A stretch of DNA of 64,000 bases, from the NCBI GenBank assembly GCA_046348225.1, contig JAXMEQ010000002.1, forward strand, positions 1 through 64,000. The letters are read 5' to 3'. The notes below the pieces were generated by a model. The model was not told where the DNA came from, did no database searches, and saw only the letters and a list, made by a program, of their open reading frames with translations. How positions within the stretch are numbered: the stretch's first letter is position 1; the number at the start of each line of letters is the position of its first letter. This DNA is from JAXMEQ01 sp046348225. Its GTDB lineage: Bacteria; Pseudomonadota; Gammaproteobacteria; Burkholderiales; Burkholderiaceae_C. Position numbers and translations under genes: made by a program. Of this stretch, positions 23,609-31,030 are shown in pieces.

Positions 23609-24286
23609 TCAATGCACGGCTGCCGGCGCGAAGCGCTCGAACAGGATGTTGTTTTCGGTGTGGATGTGCGCCATCAGGTCCTGGCGGAAGGTCCGCAGGC
23701 CGGCGTAGAGCGCACGCCAGGTGGTGCAGGCCGCGCGCGGCGCGGTGATGCCATCGGTCAGTTCTTCCATCCTGCGCAGCGCGACGCCGTGGTCGTCGTG
23801 TTCCATGCGCATGACGGTGATCGGGGCGCCGGCCATCGCGCCATGGCCGCGCGCGATCATGGGGAACAGCACGTCTTCCTCCTTGCGCATGTGGCTCTCC
23901 AGCTCCTGCGCCATGGCCGAGAGATGTTCGGCCAGACCAGCCGGACAATCAGTGCGCTCGCCATGCACCTGCTCGACCTTGCGCGCCAGGCGGATGAGTT
24001 CGGGCAACTGCTCGCGGTGTACCGCGTGGAAGCGGGTCAGGATGTGGTCCACCAACTCGGTGGGCGTCGCCTGGTCCCAGTCGCGCTCGCCATCCTGCGC
24101 GCTGCGGCATTGCAGGGACTGCAACTCCAGCACGATCGGAGCGGGATCCACTCCAGCCGCCGCCGCGGCCGAGCGCAGCGACTGGTTGCCGCCGCAGCAG
24201 AAGTCGAAGTGATGGGCGTCGAACACGCGCGTGGCACCGGAGATGCGTCGCGCGAGCTGCCCCAGGGATTGGTCAATGAGTTCCAT
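23609..24286 (-). CDS. ytfE: RIC di-iron protein (YtfE/ScdA/DnrN)
   Basis: A 225-residue repair-of-iron-centres protein. The N-terminal ScdA domain shows DAHHFDFCCGGNQSL, and the hemerythrin-like domain contributes di-iron ligands in HAVHREQLPEL, MRKEEDVLFPMI, RMEHDDHG and AHIHTENNILFE. RIC proteins repair iron-sulfur clusters damaged by NO. Members called DnrN are linked to nitrite and NO metabolism in betaproteobacteria. AGGAG 7 bp upstream supports ATG 24286. It lies between nirK and the NO reductase gene, matching its protective job. Confidence 0.9.
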   Translation of the reverse strand: MELIDQSLGQLARRISGATRVFDAHHFDFCCGGNQSLRSAAAAAGVDPAPIVLELQSLQCRSAQDGERDWDQATPTELVDHILTRFHAVHREQLPELIRLARKVEQVHGERTDCPAGLAEHLSAMAQELESHMRKEEDVLFPMIARGHGAMAGAPITVMRMEHDDHGVALRRMEELTDGITAPRAACTTWRALYAGLRTFRQDLMAHIHTENNILFERFAPAAVH

Positions 24287-24310
24287 CGTGGGCTCCTTTT
24301 CGTCGGGGGG

Positions 24311-25792
24311 TTAAAGGGGGCCGGCCTTGTAGACGCCGGGTACCGGCACGCCGGTGACTTCGAGCACACCGACCGCACCTTTGCCGGCGCGCGACAGCGC
24401 GTGGTCCACCAGCAGATAGCTGCCCGGGTGCTGGACCTTGATTTCGACGATGGTCGCGCCGCCCGGGGCGACGAGCGTGGTCTGCACGTCGTGCTTGATG
24501 CCGCTGAACGAGCCTTCGCTGTACACGGTGTCGAAGATTTCGCCGATGACGTGGAACGACGAGATCTTGTTGGGGCCTCCGACGCCGAAGTAGATGCGCA
24601 CCGTCTCGCCCACCTTCGCCTGCAGCTTGTGGGTCTTGCTCAAGGCGCCGACCTCGCCATTGAACACGTAGTAGTCGGGGAGTTCGTTGGCCATCTTCTC
24701 GAGATCGGCCTCCTGGTGCACCTTGGCGCCGTGCGGCCGGCCCGTGTACATCTCGCCCTGCATCACGTAGTACTCGCGGTCTACCTTGGCCAGGCCCCCT
24801 TCGGGCTCCACCAGGATCATTCCGTACATGCCCGCCGCGATGTGCTGCGGGACCAGCGGCGTCGCGCAGTGGTACACGTACAGACCCGGGTTGAGCGCCT
24901 TGAACGTGATGGCCTTCTCCTGGCCGGGGGCGACCTGGGTGTGCTCGCCGCCGCCGTGGCCGCCGGTCACGGCATGCAGGTCGATCGAGTGGATCATCTT
25001 GCTGTCGCGGGCGTTGGCCAGGGTCAACTCCACCGTGTCGCCCACGCGGGCGCGCAGCATCGGGCCTGGCACCTGGCGGTCGAAGGTCCAGTAGGTGAAG
25101 CTGGTGCCGTCATCGAGCTTGCCGGGCAACTCGACCGTCTCCATGCGGTACTTCAGCGTCTTCGGTGCCCGCGTACCGATGGCCGCCGGCACCCCGGCTG
25201 GGTTGGCCGCCACGCTGACGGCAGACGGGTCCGCCGCGCGCTGCGGCATAGGGGCGGGGGTGTAGAGCGCGAGTGCCGCCTGGCTCGAATCGGTGTTCGC
25301 GGCGGGCACGGTCCCCGCGTCGGCAACCGCAGTCCCGCTCACCTGGAGTTTTCCCTCCATGCCGATCTGCCGGTGGCCGGGAATCGAGCAGTAGTAGGTG
25401 AAGGCGCCCGAGCGCGGCACCTTGAAGCGCAATGTGGTCTTGCCGGTGCCGGCGCTGAACTTGGCCGAGGCGACGTTCAGTTCGGGAATCACCAGGTCGT
25501 GCTCGGCGCCTTCGCCGCTTTCCAGCACGATCTCGATCGTGTCGCCCGCGTTGGCCGAGAGCGTGGGGTTCACTTGACCCTTGTCGTCGACAAAGACCAT
25601 CTTGCCGTCGACGATGTTGGTGTGCAGGTCGTAGCGCTTGGTCGCTGCAGGCTGGGCTGCCGCGGTCGCGGTTCCGGAGGATGCCGCTGCGTTGTGCATC
25701 GAGTGACCTGCAGGCTGTGCCTGCACGGACAGGGTAACGCCCAGGAGGCAGATGGCAGTGGCAATGGCGCTAGAGCTGAGGGTGCGTTTCAT
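24311..25792 (-). CDS. nirK: Copper nitrite reductase NirK with an extra N-terminal cupredoxin domain
   Basis: A 493-residue periplasmic enzyme reducing nitrite to NO, with a signal peptide (MKRTLSSSAIATAICLLGVTLSVQAQ). Residues about 55-160 form an additional cupredoxin domain with its own type 1 site (YYCSIPGHRQIGMEG). The two-domain NirK core follows. HSIDLHA gives the type 1 His, catalytic Asp and type 2 His; YHCATPLVPQHIAAGM gives type 2 His and type 1 Cys, His and Met; SSFHVIGEIFD gives the catalytic His; LVDHALS gives the last type 2 His. Standard NirK is about 360-380 residues, so this belongs to the N-terminally extended class. The extra domain may take electrons from azurin. It is the first gene of the sigma-54-driven operon. 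Confidence 0.95.
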   Translation of the reverse strand: MKRTLSSSAIATAICLLGVTLSVQAQPAGHSMHNAAASSGTATAAAQPAATKRYDLHTNIVDGKMVFVDDKGQVNPTLSANAGDTIEIVLESGEGAEHDLVIPELNVASAKFSAGTGKTTLRFKVPRSGAFTYYCSIPGHRQIGMEGKLQVSGTAVADAGTVPAANTDSSQAALALYTPAPMPQRAADPSAVSVAANPAGVPAAIGTRAPKTLKYRMETVELPGKLDDGTSFTYWTFDRQVPGPMLRARVGDTVELTLANARDSKMIHSIDLHAVTGGHGGGEHTQVAPGQEKAITFKALNPGLYVYHCATPLVPQHIAAGMYGMILVEPEGGLAKVDREYYVMQGEMYTGRPHGAKVHQEADLEKMANELPDYYVFNGEVGALSKTHKLQAKVGETVRIYFGVGGPNKISSFHVIGEIFDTVYSEGSFSGIKHDVQTTLVAPGGATIVEIKVQHPGSYLLVDHALSRAGKGAVGVLEVTGVPVPGVYKAGPL

Positions 25793-25833
25793 GTTGCTTT
25801 CCTTGGTCGGATGCCGGTTCGGCGCTATCACCA

Positions 25834-25851
25834 ATGCGAGTCGCATGCCAC
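25834..25851 (-). promoter_or_regulatory. Sigma-54 promoter of nirK
   Basis: Read on the minus strand, TGGCATGCGACTCGCA has GG and GC separated by exactly 10 bp, with TGGCA at -24 and a near-consensus TCGCA at -12. Transcription would start near 25824, giving a leader of about 30 nt with AAGGAA before the nirK ATG at 25792. The three NorR-type sites lie about 25-90 bp upstream. This fits NorR, an NO-sensing sigma-54 activator encoded divergently. Confidence 0.7.
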
Positions 25852-25874
25852 AGGAAATCCCATAAAAATCAATA

Positions 25875-25927
25875 GGTTGAAAACACAATGGTGCTGTAAA
25901 CCATGCTTTATCAGGGTTTCATTTACC
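25875..25927. promoter_or_regulatory. Three NorR-type enhancer sites between nirK and norR
   Basis: Three copies of the pattern GGT-N7-ACC occur: 25875-25887 (GGT...ACA, one mismatch), 25890-25902 and 25915-25927 (both exact). The spacing between starts is 15 and 25 bp. GGT-N7-ACC is the binding motif reported for NorR of Ralstonia, where three sites precede the NO-reductase genes. Here they lie between norR and nirK, upstream of the sigma-54 promoter. The whole nirK-ytfE-norB-azu operon would thus respond to NO. The rightmost site lies close to the norR start and could also autoregulate it. Confidence 0.7.
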
Positions 25928-25940
25928 ATCCAGGGTGTCC

Positions 25941-27500
25941 ATGACCATTTCCGCCATCCAACTCCTTCTCGTGGCCGACCTCGTGGCTGACCTGCCGGTG
26001 GCGGTACGTCTGCAGCGGCTGGTGGGCAGCCTGCGCGTGCATTTCGGATGCGGAGCTGTCGCCTTGCTCAAGCTGGAGCAGGAGCACCTACGGCCGGTGG
26101 CGGTGGACGGGCTTTCCAGTGACGCACTGGGACGGCGCTTCGCGGTCAAGGACCATCCGCGCCTGGCGGCCATCCTGCAACGGCGCGGCGTCACCTGTTT
26201 CCACCACGATAGCGTGCTGCCCGATCCCTACGATGGTCTGATCGCCGAACGTGCGGGAGAGCCGATGGCGGTGCACGACTGCATGGGCATGGCGCTGGAC
26301 GTGGAGGGCGAGCGCTGGGGAGTGATCACGCTGGATGCGCTGGAGGTCGGGGCCTTCGGCGCGCAGGCCCAGAGTGACATGGCCGAGCTTGCCTGCGCGG
26401 TCGAGGCTGCGGTGCGGGTGACCCGTCTTGAATCGGAGATTCGCGGCCTGCGATTGTCCGCCGGCGCCTTGCCTGCGGGTGCGCCGGAGCAACGCGAAGA
26501 CAGCGAGATACTGGGCCAGAGTGAAGCCATCACGCACCTGCTGCACGAGTTGCAGGTGGTGGCCGATTCCGAGCTGCCGGTGCTGTTGCTGGGGGAGACG
26601 GGTGTGGGCAAGGAACTGTTCGCGCACCGGCTGCACCGGCTGTCGCGGCGTGCGTCCAAGCCGCTGGTGCACGTGAACTGCGCTGCCTTGCCGGAATCAT
26701 TGGCGGAGAGCGAACTGTTCGGCCATGCGCGCGGAGCATTTTCCGGCGCGGTGAACGACCGGCCCGGTCGTTTCGAGGCGGCAGAGGGCGGCACGCTGTT
26801 CCTGGACGAAGTGGGTGAGCTGCCACTGTCCATCCAGGCCAAGCTGCTGCGCACGCTGCAGAACGGCGAGATCCAGCGCCTTGGGGCCGACCGGCCGCGG
26901 CGGGTGAACGTGCGCGTGATCGCGGCCACCAACCGAAGTCTGCGCGAGCATGTGCGCGACGGATCGTTTCGTGCGGACCTGTACCACCGGCTGTCGGTGT
27001 ATCCGATTCCGATCCCGCCGCTGCGCGAGCGGGGCAACGACGTGCTGCTGTTGGCCGGGCGCTTTCTGGAACTCAACCGGGCACGGCTGGGTCTGCGCAG
27101 CCTGCGGCTTTCGGCTGCGGCCGAAGAGGCCTTGCGCCGCTACCGCTGGCCGGGCAATGTGCGCGAGTTGGAGCATGTGATCAGTCGCGCGGCGCTGAAG
27201 GCGGTGAGCCGGGGCGCCAACCGCAAGGATATCGTGACGCTGGAGGCGGACATGCTGGATCTCGATGCACTGGAGATGGCCGAAGGCGCAGTAGCGGCCG
27301 GTGTCGACCAAGCTGTCGGTGCACCCGGTGTGTCGCGATCCGTAGCCCCCCTGCACGAAGTCGTGGAAGCCAGCCAGCGTAAGGCGATCCGGGAGGCACT
27401 GGCATTGCATCAGGACAACTGGGCTGCGGCAGCGCGCACATTGGGATTGGATGCCAGCAACCTGCACAAGCTGGCGCGACGGCTCGGACTCAAGAAGTAG
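25941..27500 (+). CDS. norR: NorR, NO-sensing sigma-54-dependent activator
   Basis: A 519-residue regulator in three parts. An N-terminal GAF domain (about 10-175) senses NO through a non-haem iron. An AAA+ domain (about 190-420) has Walker A GETGVGKE, Walker B GTLFLDEVGEL and the sigma-54 loop. A C-terminal Fis-type helix-turn-helix (NWAAAARTLGLDASNLHKLA) binds DNA. The sigma-54 contact motif reads GAFSGA in place of the common GAFTGA, a conservative change. ATG 25941 has AGGG 5 bp upstream; a GTG at 25935 is possible. Divergent from nirK, with three probable binding sites between them. Confidence 0.9.
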   Translation: MTISAIQLLLVADLVADLPVAVRLQRLVGSLRVHFGCGAVALLKLEQEHLRPVAVDGLSSDALGRRFAVKDHPRLAAILQRRGVTCFHHDSVLPDPYDGLIAERAGEPMAVHDCMGMALDVEGERWGVITLDALEVGAFGAQAQSDMAELACAVEAAVRVTRLESEIRGLRLSAGALPAGAPEQREDSEILGQSEAITHLLHELQVVADSELPVLLLGETGVGKELFAHRLHRLSRRASKPLVHVNCAALPESLAESELFGHARGAFSGAVNDRPGRFEAAEGGTLFLDEVGELPLSIQAKLLRTLQNGEIQRLGADRPRRVNVRVIAATNRSLREHVRDGSFRADLYHRLSVYPIPIPPLRERGNDVLLLAGRFLELNRARLGLRSLRLSAAAEEALRRYRWPGNVRELEHVISRAALKAVSRGANRKDIVTLEADMLDLDALEMAEGAVAAGVDQAVGAPGVSRSVAPLHEVVEASQRKAIREALALHQDNWAAAARTLGLDASNLHKLARRLGLKK

Positions 27501-27536
27501 CCGGCGGCACGGCGGGCCTGCGGCTCTCCAGACCCA

Positions 27537-28250
27537 TCACAGTGTGTACTTCCTGTTCTGCAATGGCACGGTTGCATCCCAACCCAGTTCGCGCTGGATG
27601 CGTTCTCGCAAGGCCTCCGAGGCCTCAGGCTCACCGTGGACGATGAACACCCGCTTGGGAGCACGCTGGAAACCGGATAGCCAGCGCAGCAACTCGCCAG
27701 CATCGGCATGTGCGGACAGCATGGGCAGTTCCGCCACATCGGCGCGCACGTTGATCCATTCGCCGTGAATCTTTACCTCCCGCGCGCCTTCCAATAGCTT
27801 GCGCCCGCGCGTGCCGGCGGCCTGGAAGCCTGAAAACAGCAGCGTGTTGCGGTGGTCGCCCGCGAAGGCGGCGATGTGGTGCAACACACGCCCCCCCGGT
27901 GGCCATGCCGCTGGCCGAGATGATGACCTTGGGGAAGCGATTGGCGGACAAGGCCTTGGATTCCTCCACCTCCTTGACGTAGGTGACCGCAGCGCAGGCA
28001 GCTTCGTAGTCGCGCGCGGTGAGCTTGTGCTCGCCCGCGTGCTCATGCAGGAGCTGCGTGGCGCTGCCCGCCATCGGACTGTCGAGGTACAACGGCACGT
28101 TGGCCAGCCTGCCGGCCTGGCGCAGCAGCCACAGGTGGTGGATCAGGGACTGCGCCCGGCCGACCGCGAAGGCCGGAATCACCACAGTGCCACCGCGCTG
28201 CACGGTGCATTCGATCACGCGTCCGAGTGCCTTTGCGGCAAACACACGGG
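27537..28250 (-). pseudogene. 3' half of a beta-CASP metallo-beta-lactamase exonuclease gene, frameshifted
   Basis: From about 28250 leftward the sequence encodes the beta-CASP and RMMBL part of an RNase J/CPSF-type MBL nuclease: GGTVVIPAFAVGRAQSLIHH, PLYLDSPMA, VIISASGMATGG, then in another frame TLLFSGFQAAGTRG, LPMLSAHADAGELLRW and RVFIVHGEPEA. The frame changes at a run of seven C at 27891-27897; six would keep the normal GMATGGRVLHHI reading. The N-terminal metal-binding half is absent and the remaining part is fused in frame to an OLD-type ATPase. Both lesions indicate a dead gene, although a sequencing error in the homopolymer cannot be excluded. It converges with norR, 36 bp apart. Confidence 0.75.
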
Positions 28251-29529
28251 GCAACACGATCTCCTCGCTCGCACCTTCGCCGAGGATCACCAGACGTGAG
28301 AAATAGAGCTCCGGATAGGCCTGCACCGCCTCTCGCACATACTTGTGCGCCTCGACGGTGTCTGGGGGCAGGGTGATGATGGCCACTGCGGTTTGCCGCT
28401 TCTCGTTCAAGCGCAGGTAGCGCACGGATTCCGGCGGCACCCGTTTGAGCATCGAGGGCGAGTGCGTGGCGACCACAGCCTGCCCGTCTTCATTGCTGAC
28501 GAACGCCTTCAGGGCTGCCACGACTCGTCCTAGATAGTGCGGCGAGAGACTGTTCTCCGGCTCCTCCATTGCAATGAGCGTGAAGACCGCAGGGCGTAGT
28601 TTCTCCAGATCGAACGCGCTAGTCTTGCCGGCGGCCATCGCATCCCGCGCCACCGTGTGGATGCCGAGAACCAGCGACAGATAGAGCAGCGACTGCTGGC
28701 CATCCGACAGTCGCTTAAAGTCCACGAGCGTCTCACCGGGGGCAGGGCCGAAGCCCACGCTCAGTTGCTTGAGCAGCGCCTCGATGTCGCTGCCGGTGAA
28801 CGAGACTTGGGGAGCACTGTAGTAACCGCCGGTGTGAAGTCCACCCCACTGGGTGGCGATTGCGCCGCTGAGCGCCGCAATTGCAGCGTTGGCTCCCAGC
28901 TCATCGCTCATGTTCTTGGCCAAGTCCGCGACCGCTTCACGCTGCTTTGTCCAATCCGCGGCGCGCAGGGCGCGGCCCAGCAGCGAACTCGCGGTGAAGG
29001 CGATATGGTCGGCTGAATCGCGGCGCGCCGGCAGATAGTGAACCTGGATCAGGCTGCGTTGTGCCTTATGCAGGGATGCTGCGCGTGTCGGCTGTCCATC
29101 CGGATCCGCTTGCAGTACGTACTCCAGCGTCTCCTCGATCTCGCCGTCCGCGTCGAGTGTGGCGGTCAAGCGCACGCGAATGCGTGGCACGCCGTCGGCG
29201 GCCTCCAACTGCATGTGGGCGAAGTGACCGGGAACAGTGGCGTGCAGCCCGCTGTCGTCCAGAAGCTCTGGAAACTCGAACTGCGCTTCGACCCACAAGG
29301 TCCGCGCCTTGTTGGGTTCACCGGCCTCCCCAATGGGCACGTGGAAATCGGCACGCCGCACCCGTCGCAGGGTCGGATCGGCGCCGAACATCCGCGACAG
29401 TGCCTGCAGCACCGCTGTCTTGCCTGCGCCGTTAGGCCCCAGCAAGAACGTCATGTCGTTGAAGCCGATGCGCAGAGGCGCCGGTCCGCAAGATTGGAAG
29501 TTGCAAAGGCGCACCCAGGTCAGTTTCAT
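27631..29529 (-). CDS. OLD-family ATPase/nuclease fused to beta-CASP fragment (chimera)
   Basis: Residues 1-430 are an OLD-type ABC ATPase: Walker A LLGPNGAGKTAVLQ (about 30-43), signature RLSDGQQSLLYL, Walker B LIAMEEPENSLSPHYL and the switch ATHSPSMLKRVP. A Toprim domain begins with LVILGEGASEEIVLPRV but is cut after about 20 residues, so the nuclease centre is incomplete. The frame continues as the beta-CASP fragment and ends with about 80 out-of-frame residues. AAGGAGG upstream of ATG 29529 shows an intact start. Intact OLD proteins act in phage and plasmid defence; this one probably retains only the ATPase. A deletion joining two genes is the simplest origin. Confidence 0.7.
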   Translation of the reverse strand: MKLTWVRLCNFQSCGPAPLRIGFNDMTFLLGPNGAGKTAVLQALSRMFGADPTLRRVRRADFHVPIGEAGEPNKARTLWVEAQFEFPELLDDSGLHATVPGHFAHMQLEAADGVPRIRVRLTATLDADGEIEETLEYVLQADPDGQPTRAASLHKAQRSLIQVHYLPARRDSADHIAFTASSLLGRALRAADWTKQREAVADLAKNMSDELGANAAIAALSGAIATQWGGLHTGGYYSAPQVSFTGSDIEALLKQLSVGFGPAPGETLVDFKRLSDGQQSLLYLSLVLGIHTVARDAMAAGKTSAFDLEKLRPAVFTLIAMEEPENSLSPHYLGRVVAALKAFVSNEDGQAVVATHSPSMLKRVPPESVRYLRLNEKRQTAVAIITLPPDTVEAHKYVREAVQAYPELYFSRLVILGEGASEEIVLPRVFAAKALGRVIECTVQRGGTVVIPAFAVGRAQSLIHHLWLLRQAGRLANVPLYLDSPMAGSATQLLHEHAGEHKLTARDYEAACAAVTYVKEVEESKALSANRFPKVIISASGMATGGACVAPHRRLRGRPPQHAAVFRLPGRRHARAQAIGRRAGGKDSRRMDQRARRCGGTAHAVRTCRCWRVAALAIRFPACSQAGVHRPR

Positions 29530-29692
29530 CGCTTGTTTCCTCCTTGTTGTTTTTCTGTCGCGCCGAGAACGGCACCTCGCCATTAAATGGGGCAAAGCGA
29601 TTTGCATCAACCAACGCCGCTAATTTGTTTTGAAATGGCGCGGTTCTGTGCAAAATAAAAGCATACACATATGGTTTATTACAAATATTCGT

Positions 29693-29729
29693 GTTTATCT
29701 ACGATAAATATCTTTTATCGTAGGTAAAC
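29693..29729. promoter_or_regulatory. Palindromic resolution/operator site upstream of the TnpT/KfrA-like gene (right copy)
   Basis: A 37-bp palindrome: arm GTTTATCTACGATAAA, a short centre, then TTTTATCGTAGGTAAAC. The right arm is shared with the weaker site at 1397-1427. It lies 20 bp before the TnpT/KfrA-like start. KfrA-type proteins bind palindromes at their own promoters, and in Tn4651-type elements the resolution site is here. It therefore likely serves as operator, recombination site or both. Confidence 0.65.
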
Positions 29730-29749
29730 GAGGGCGCTGAAGCAGGGCG

Positions 29750-30667
29750 ATGAATCTGAAAAGTTCGAGGGGCGTTCAGCAGCATGAAGTGAATGCGGCG
29801 GCCGATACGCTGATCGCTCAAGGCGTGCGGCCGACCATCGAACGCGTTCGTGGCCAGTTGGGGCGTGGTTCTCCGAACACGGTCGCGCCCATGCTGGACA
29901 CCTGGTTCGCTGGCCTGGCTGGACGACTCGGGCTTGACGCGGGCCTGGAGGAGGGCGGACCACCACCAGAAGTGCGGCAACTGCTTGGACAGCTTTGGTC
30001 TGCTGCGGTTGACGCCGGCGAACATCGAGCGGGAGCCGCCCTTTCCGCTCAGCACGGTCAGCTCCAAGCCGATCAGCAGGCCTTGGCCGCAGCCCGCCAG
30101 AACCTTGCCGCCCAGGAAGCCGCGTTGGCCGAGAAGGCCGCCGGCATCGACCAGGCCCTGCAGCTGGCCAAGCGACAACTGGATGAACGAAACGCCGAGA
30201 TGACGCAGCTCCGATCGGAACTGAGCGCCGCGATGGCCGATTTGACCCGGGCACGCTCAAGCCTGGCCGGCGTCGTTCAGGAGCGGGATGCGGATCGCCA
30301 GGCGTTCGCCGAGCAGCAACGCGTCCACGCCGCAGAACGGCAACGCATCGAGGAGCGCACCGGCGGTACCGAACGCCGGTTGCTTGAAGACGTCGACCGC
30401 AACCGACAGGATGCCAAAGCGGCGCGCGGTGCTCTTGCCGATGCCCAGCGTCTGCAGGAGGGCCTGCGTGAGAAAGTCGAGGCGCTGACCGTCCGGGATC
30501 ATGATGCCCGCGTGGAGATCGCTGCATTGACCGAGCGACTCGCGGCCGCCAGCCTGAGGGAGTCGGATCTGTTGCAAGCGCTGCAGGCGCACCAGGATGC
30601 TGCCAAGGCTCACCGAACGAAACCTGCGGTCAAAACCAAGCGCGCCAGCGTGCGCCCGGCGCGTTAG
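29750..30667 (+). CDS. tnpT: TnpT/KfrA-like DNA-binding coiled-coil protein
   Basis: A 305-residue protein of the KfrA_N class. Residues 1-60 form the DNA-binding domain (GVQQHEVNAAADTLIAQG, VRPTIERVRGQLGRGSPNTV), and residues about 95-290 are an unbroken heptad-rich coiled coil. The tail is basic (KPAVKTKRASVRPAR). In Tn4651-type transposons TnpT assists TnpS-mediated cointegrate resolution; plasmid KfrA proteins have the same layout. The TnpS-like recombinase is 28 kb away, next to a truncated tnpT, so this full-length copy is detached from its usual partner. The strong palindrome upstream suggests autoregulation or a resolution site. Confidence 0.75.
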   Translation: MNLKSSRGVQQHEVNAAADTLIAQGVRPTIERVRGQLGRGSPNTVAPMLDTWFAGLAGRLGLDAGLEEGGPPPEVRQLLGQLWSAAVDAGEHRAGAALSAQHGQLQADQQALAAARQNLAAQEAALAEKAAGIDQALQLAKRQLDERNAEMTQLRSELSAAMADLTRARSSLAGVVQERDADRQAFAEQQRVHAAERQRIEERTGGTERRLLEDVDRNRQDAKAARGALADAQRLQEGLREKVEALTVRDHDARVEIAALTERLAAASLRESDLLQALQAHQDAAKAHRTKPAVKTKRASVRPAR

Positions 30668-30676
30668 AATCAGGCT

Positions 30677-30797
30677 GTAAGCGCTCGGATCCCACGGTTG
30701 GAATGCTCGCGAAAGCCAGCATCCAGACGCCGAGACGTAAATGAAACTGCCACGGTGAACCCGTGGTCACTCGGCTGCCTTTGGCAGCCTTTTTTAT
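30677..30797 (+). ncRNA. Candidate structured small RNA with intrinsic terminator
   Basis: The stretch folds by eye into consecutive stems. CTCGG (30684) pairs with CCGAG (30730), enclosing TGGAATGCT (30699) with AGCATCCA (30718). CCACGG (30750) pairs with CCGTGG (30761). A final GGCTGCC/GGCAGCC hairpin is followed by six T. TAGAAT at 30665-30670 could be a -10, but no clear -35 is seen. No reading frame explains the stretch. It could be an independent small RNA or a structured 3' UTR of tnpT. I do not recognise the family. Confidence 0.45.
30773..30797 (+). terminator. Rho-independent terminator
   Basis: GGCTGCC and GGCAGCC form a 7-bp stem with a 3-nt loop, followed by TTTTTTATT. It ends the transcript from the TnpT/KfrA-like gene or the candidate small RNA. 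Confidence 0.8.
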
Positions 30798-31030
30798 TGG
30801 CGGTGGGCCTTGCGGTGTACGCGATACACCGCAGCCAGAAAGGCGAAAGCCAGATCAACGGATCTGGCTTTCATTCGCTACCCGAAAAACGCATTCATCG
30901 AGAGCATGACGCACACGGGCAAAGAAAGCGTACTCGCTAGGACCGAGCAGCTATTTTAAAGAGGAAAAGCCTCACTTCCTGCGCAGTAGCCGTTTTTGCG
31001 TAACCAGCTTGGCAAGGGCGCGGCCAACTT

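Noticed and set aside
21273..25990. Long plus-strand open frames opposite norB and nirK (811 and 792 codons)
   Set aside because: They mirror well-identified minus-strand enzymes and read as low-complexity Arg/His/Gln-rich sequence with no recognisable domain.
27891..27897. Programmed frameshift at the C run in the beta-CASP fragment
   Set aside because: The gene also lacks its catalytic N-terminal half, so decay or a sequencing error is a simpler explanation.
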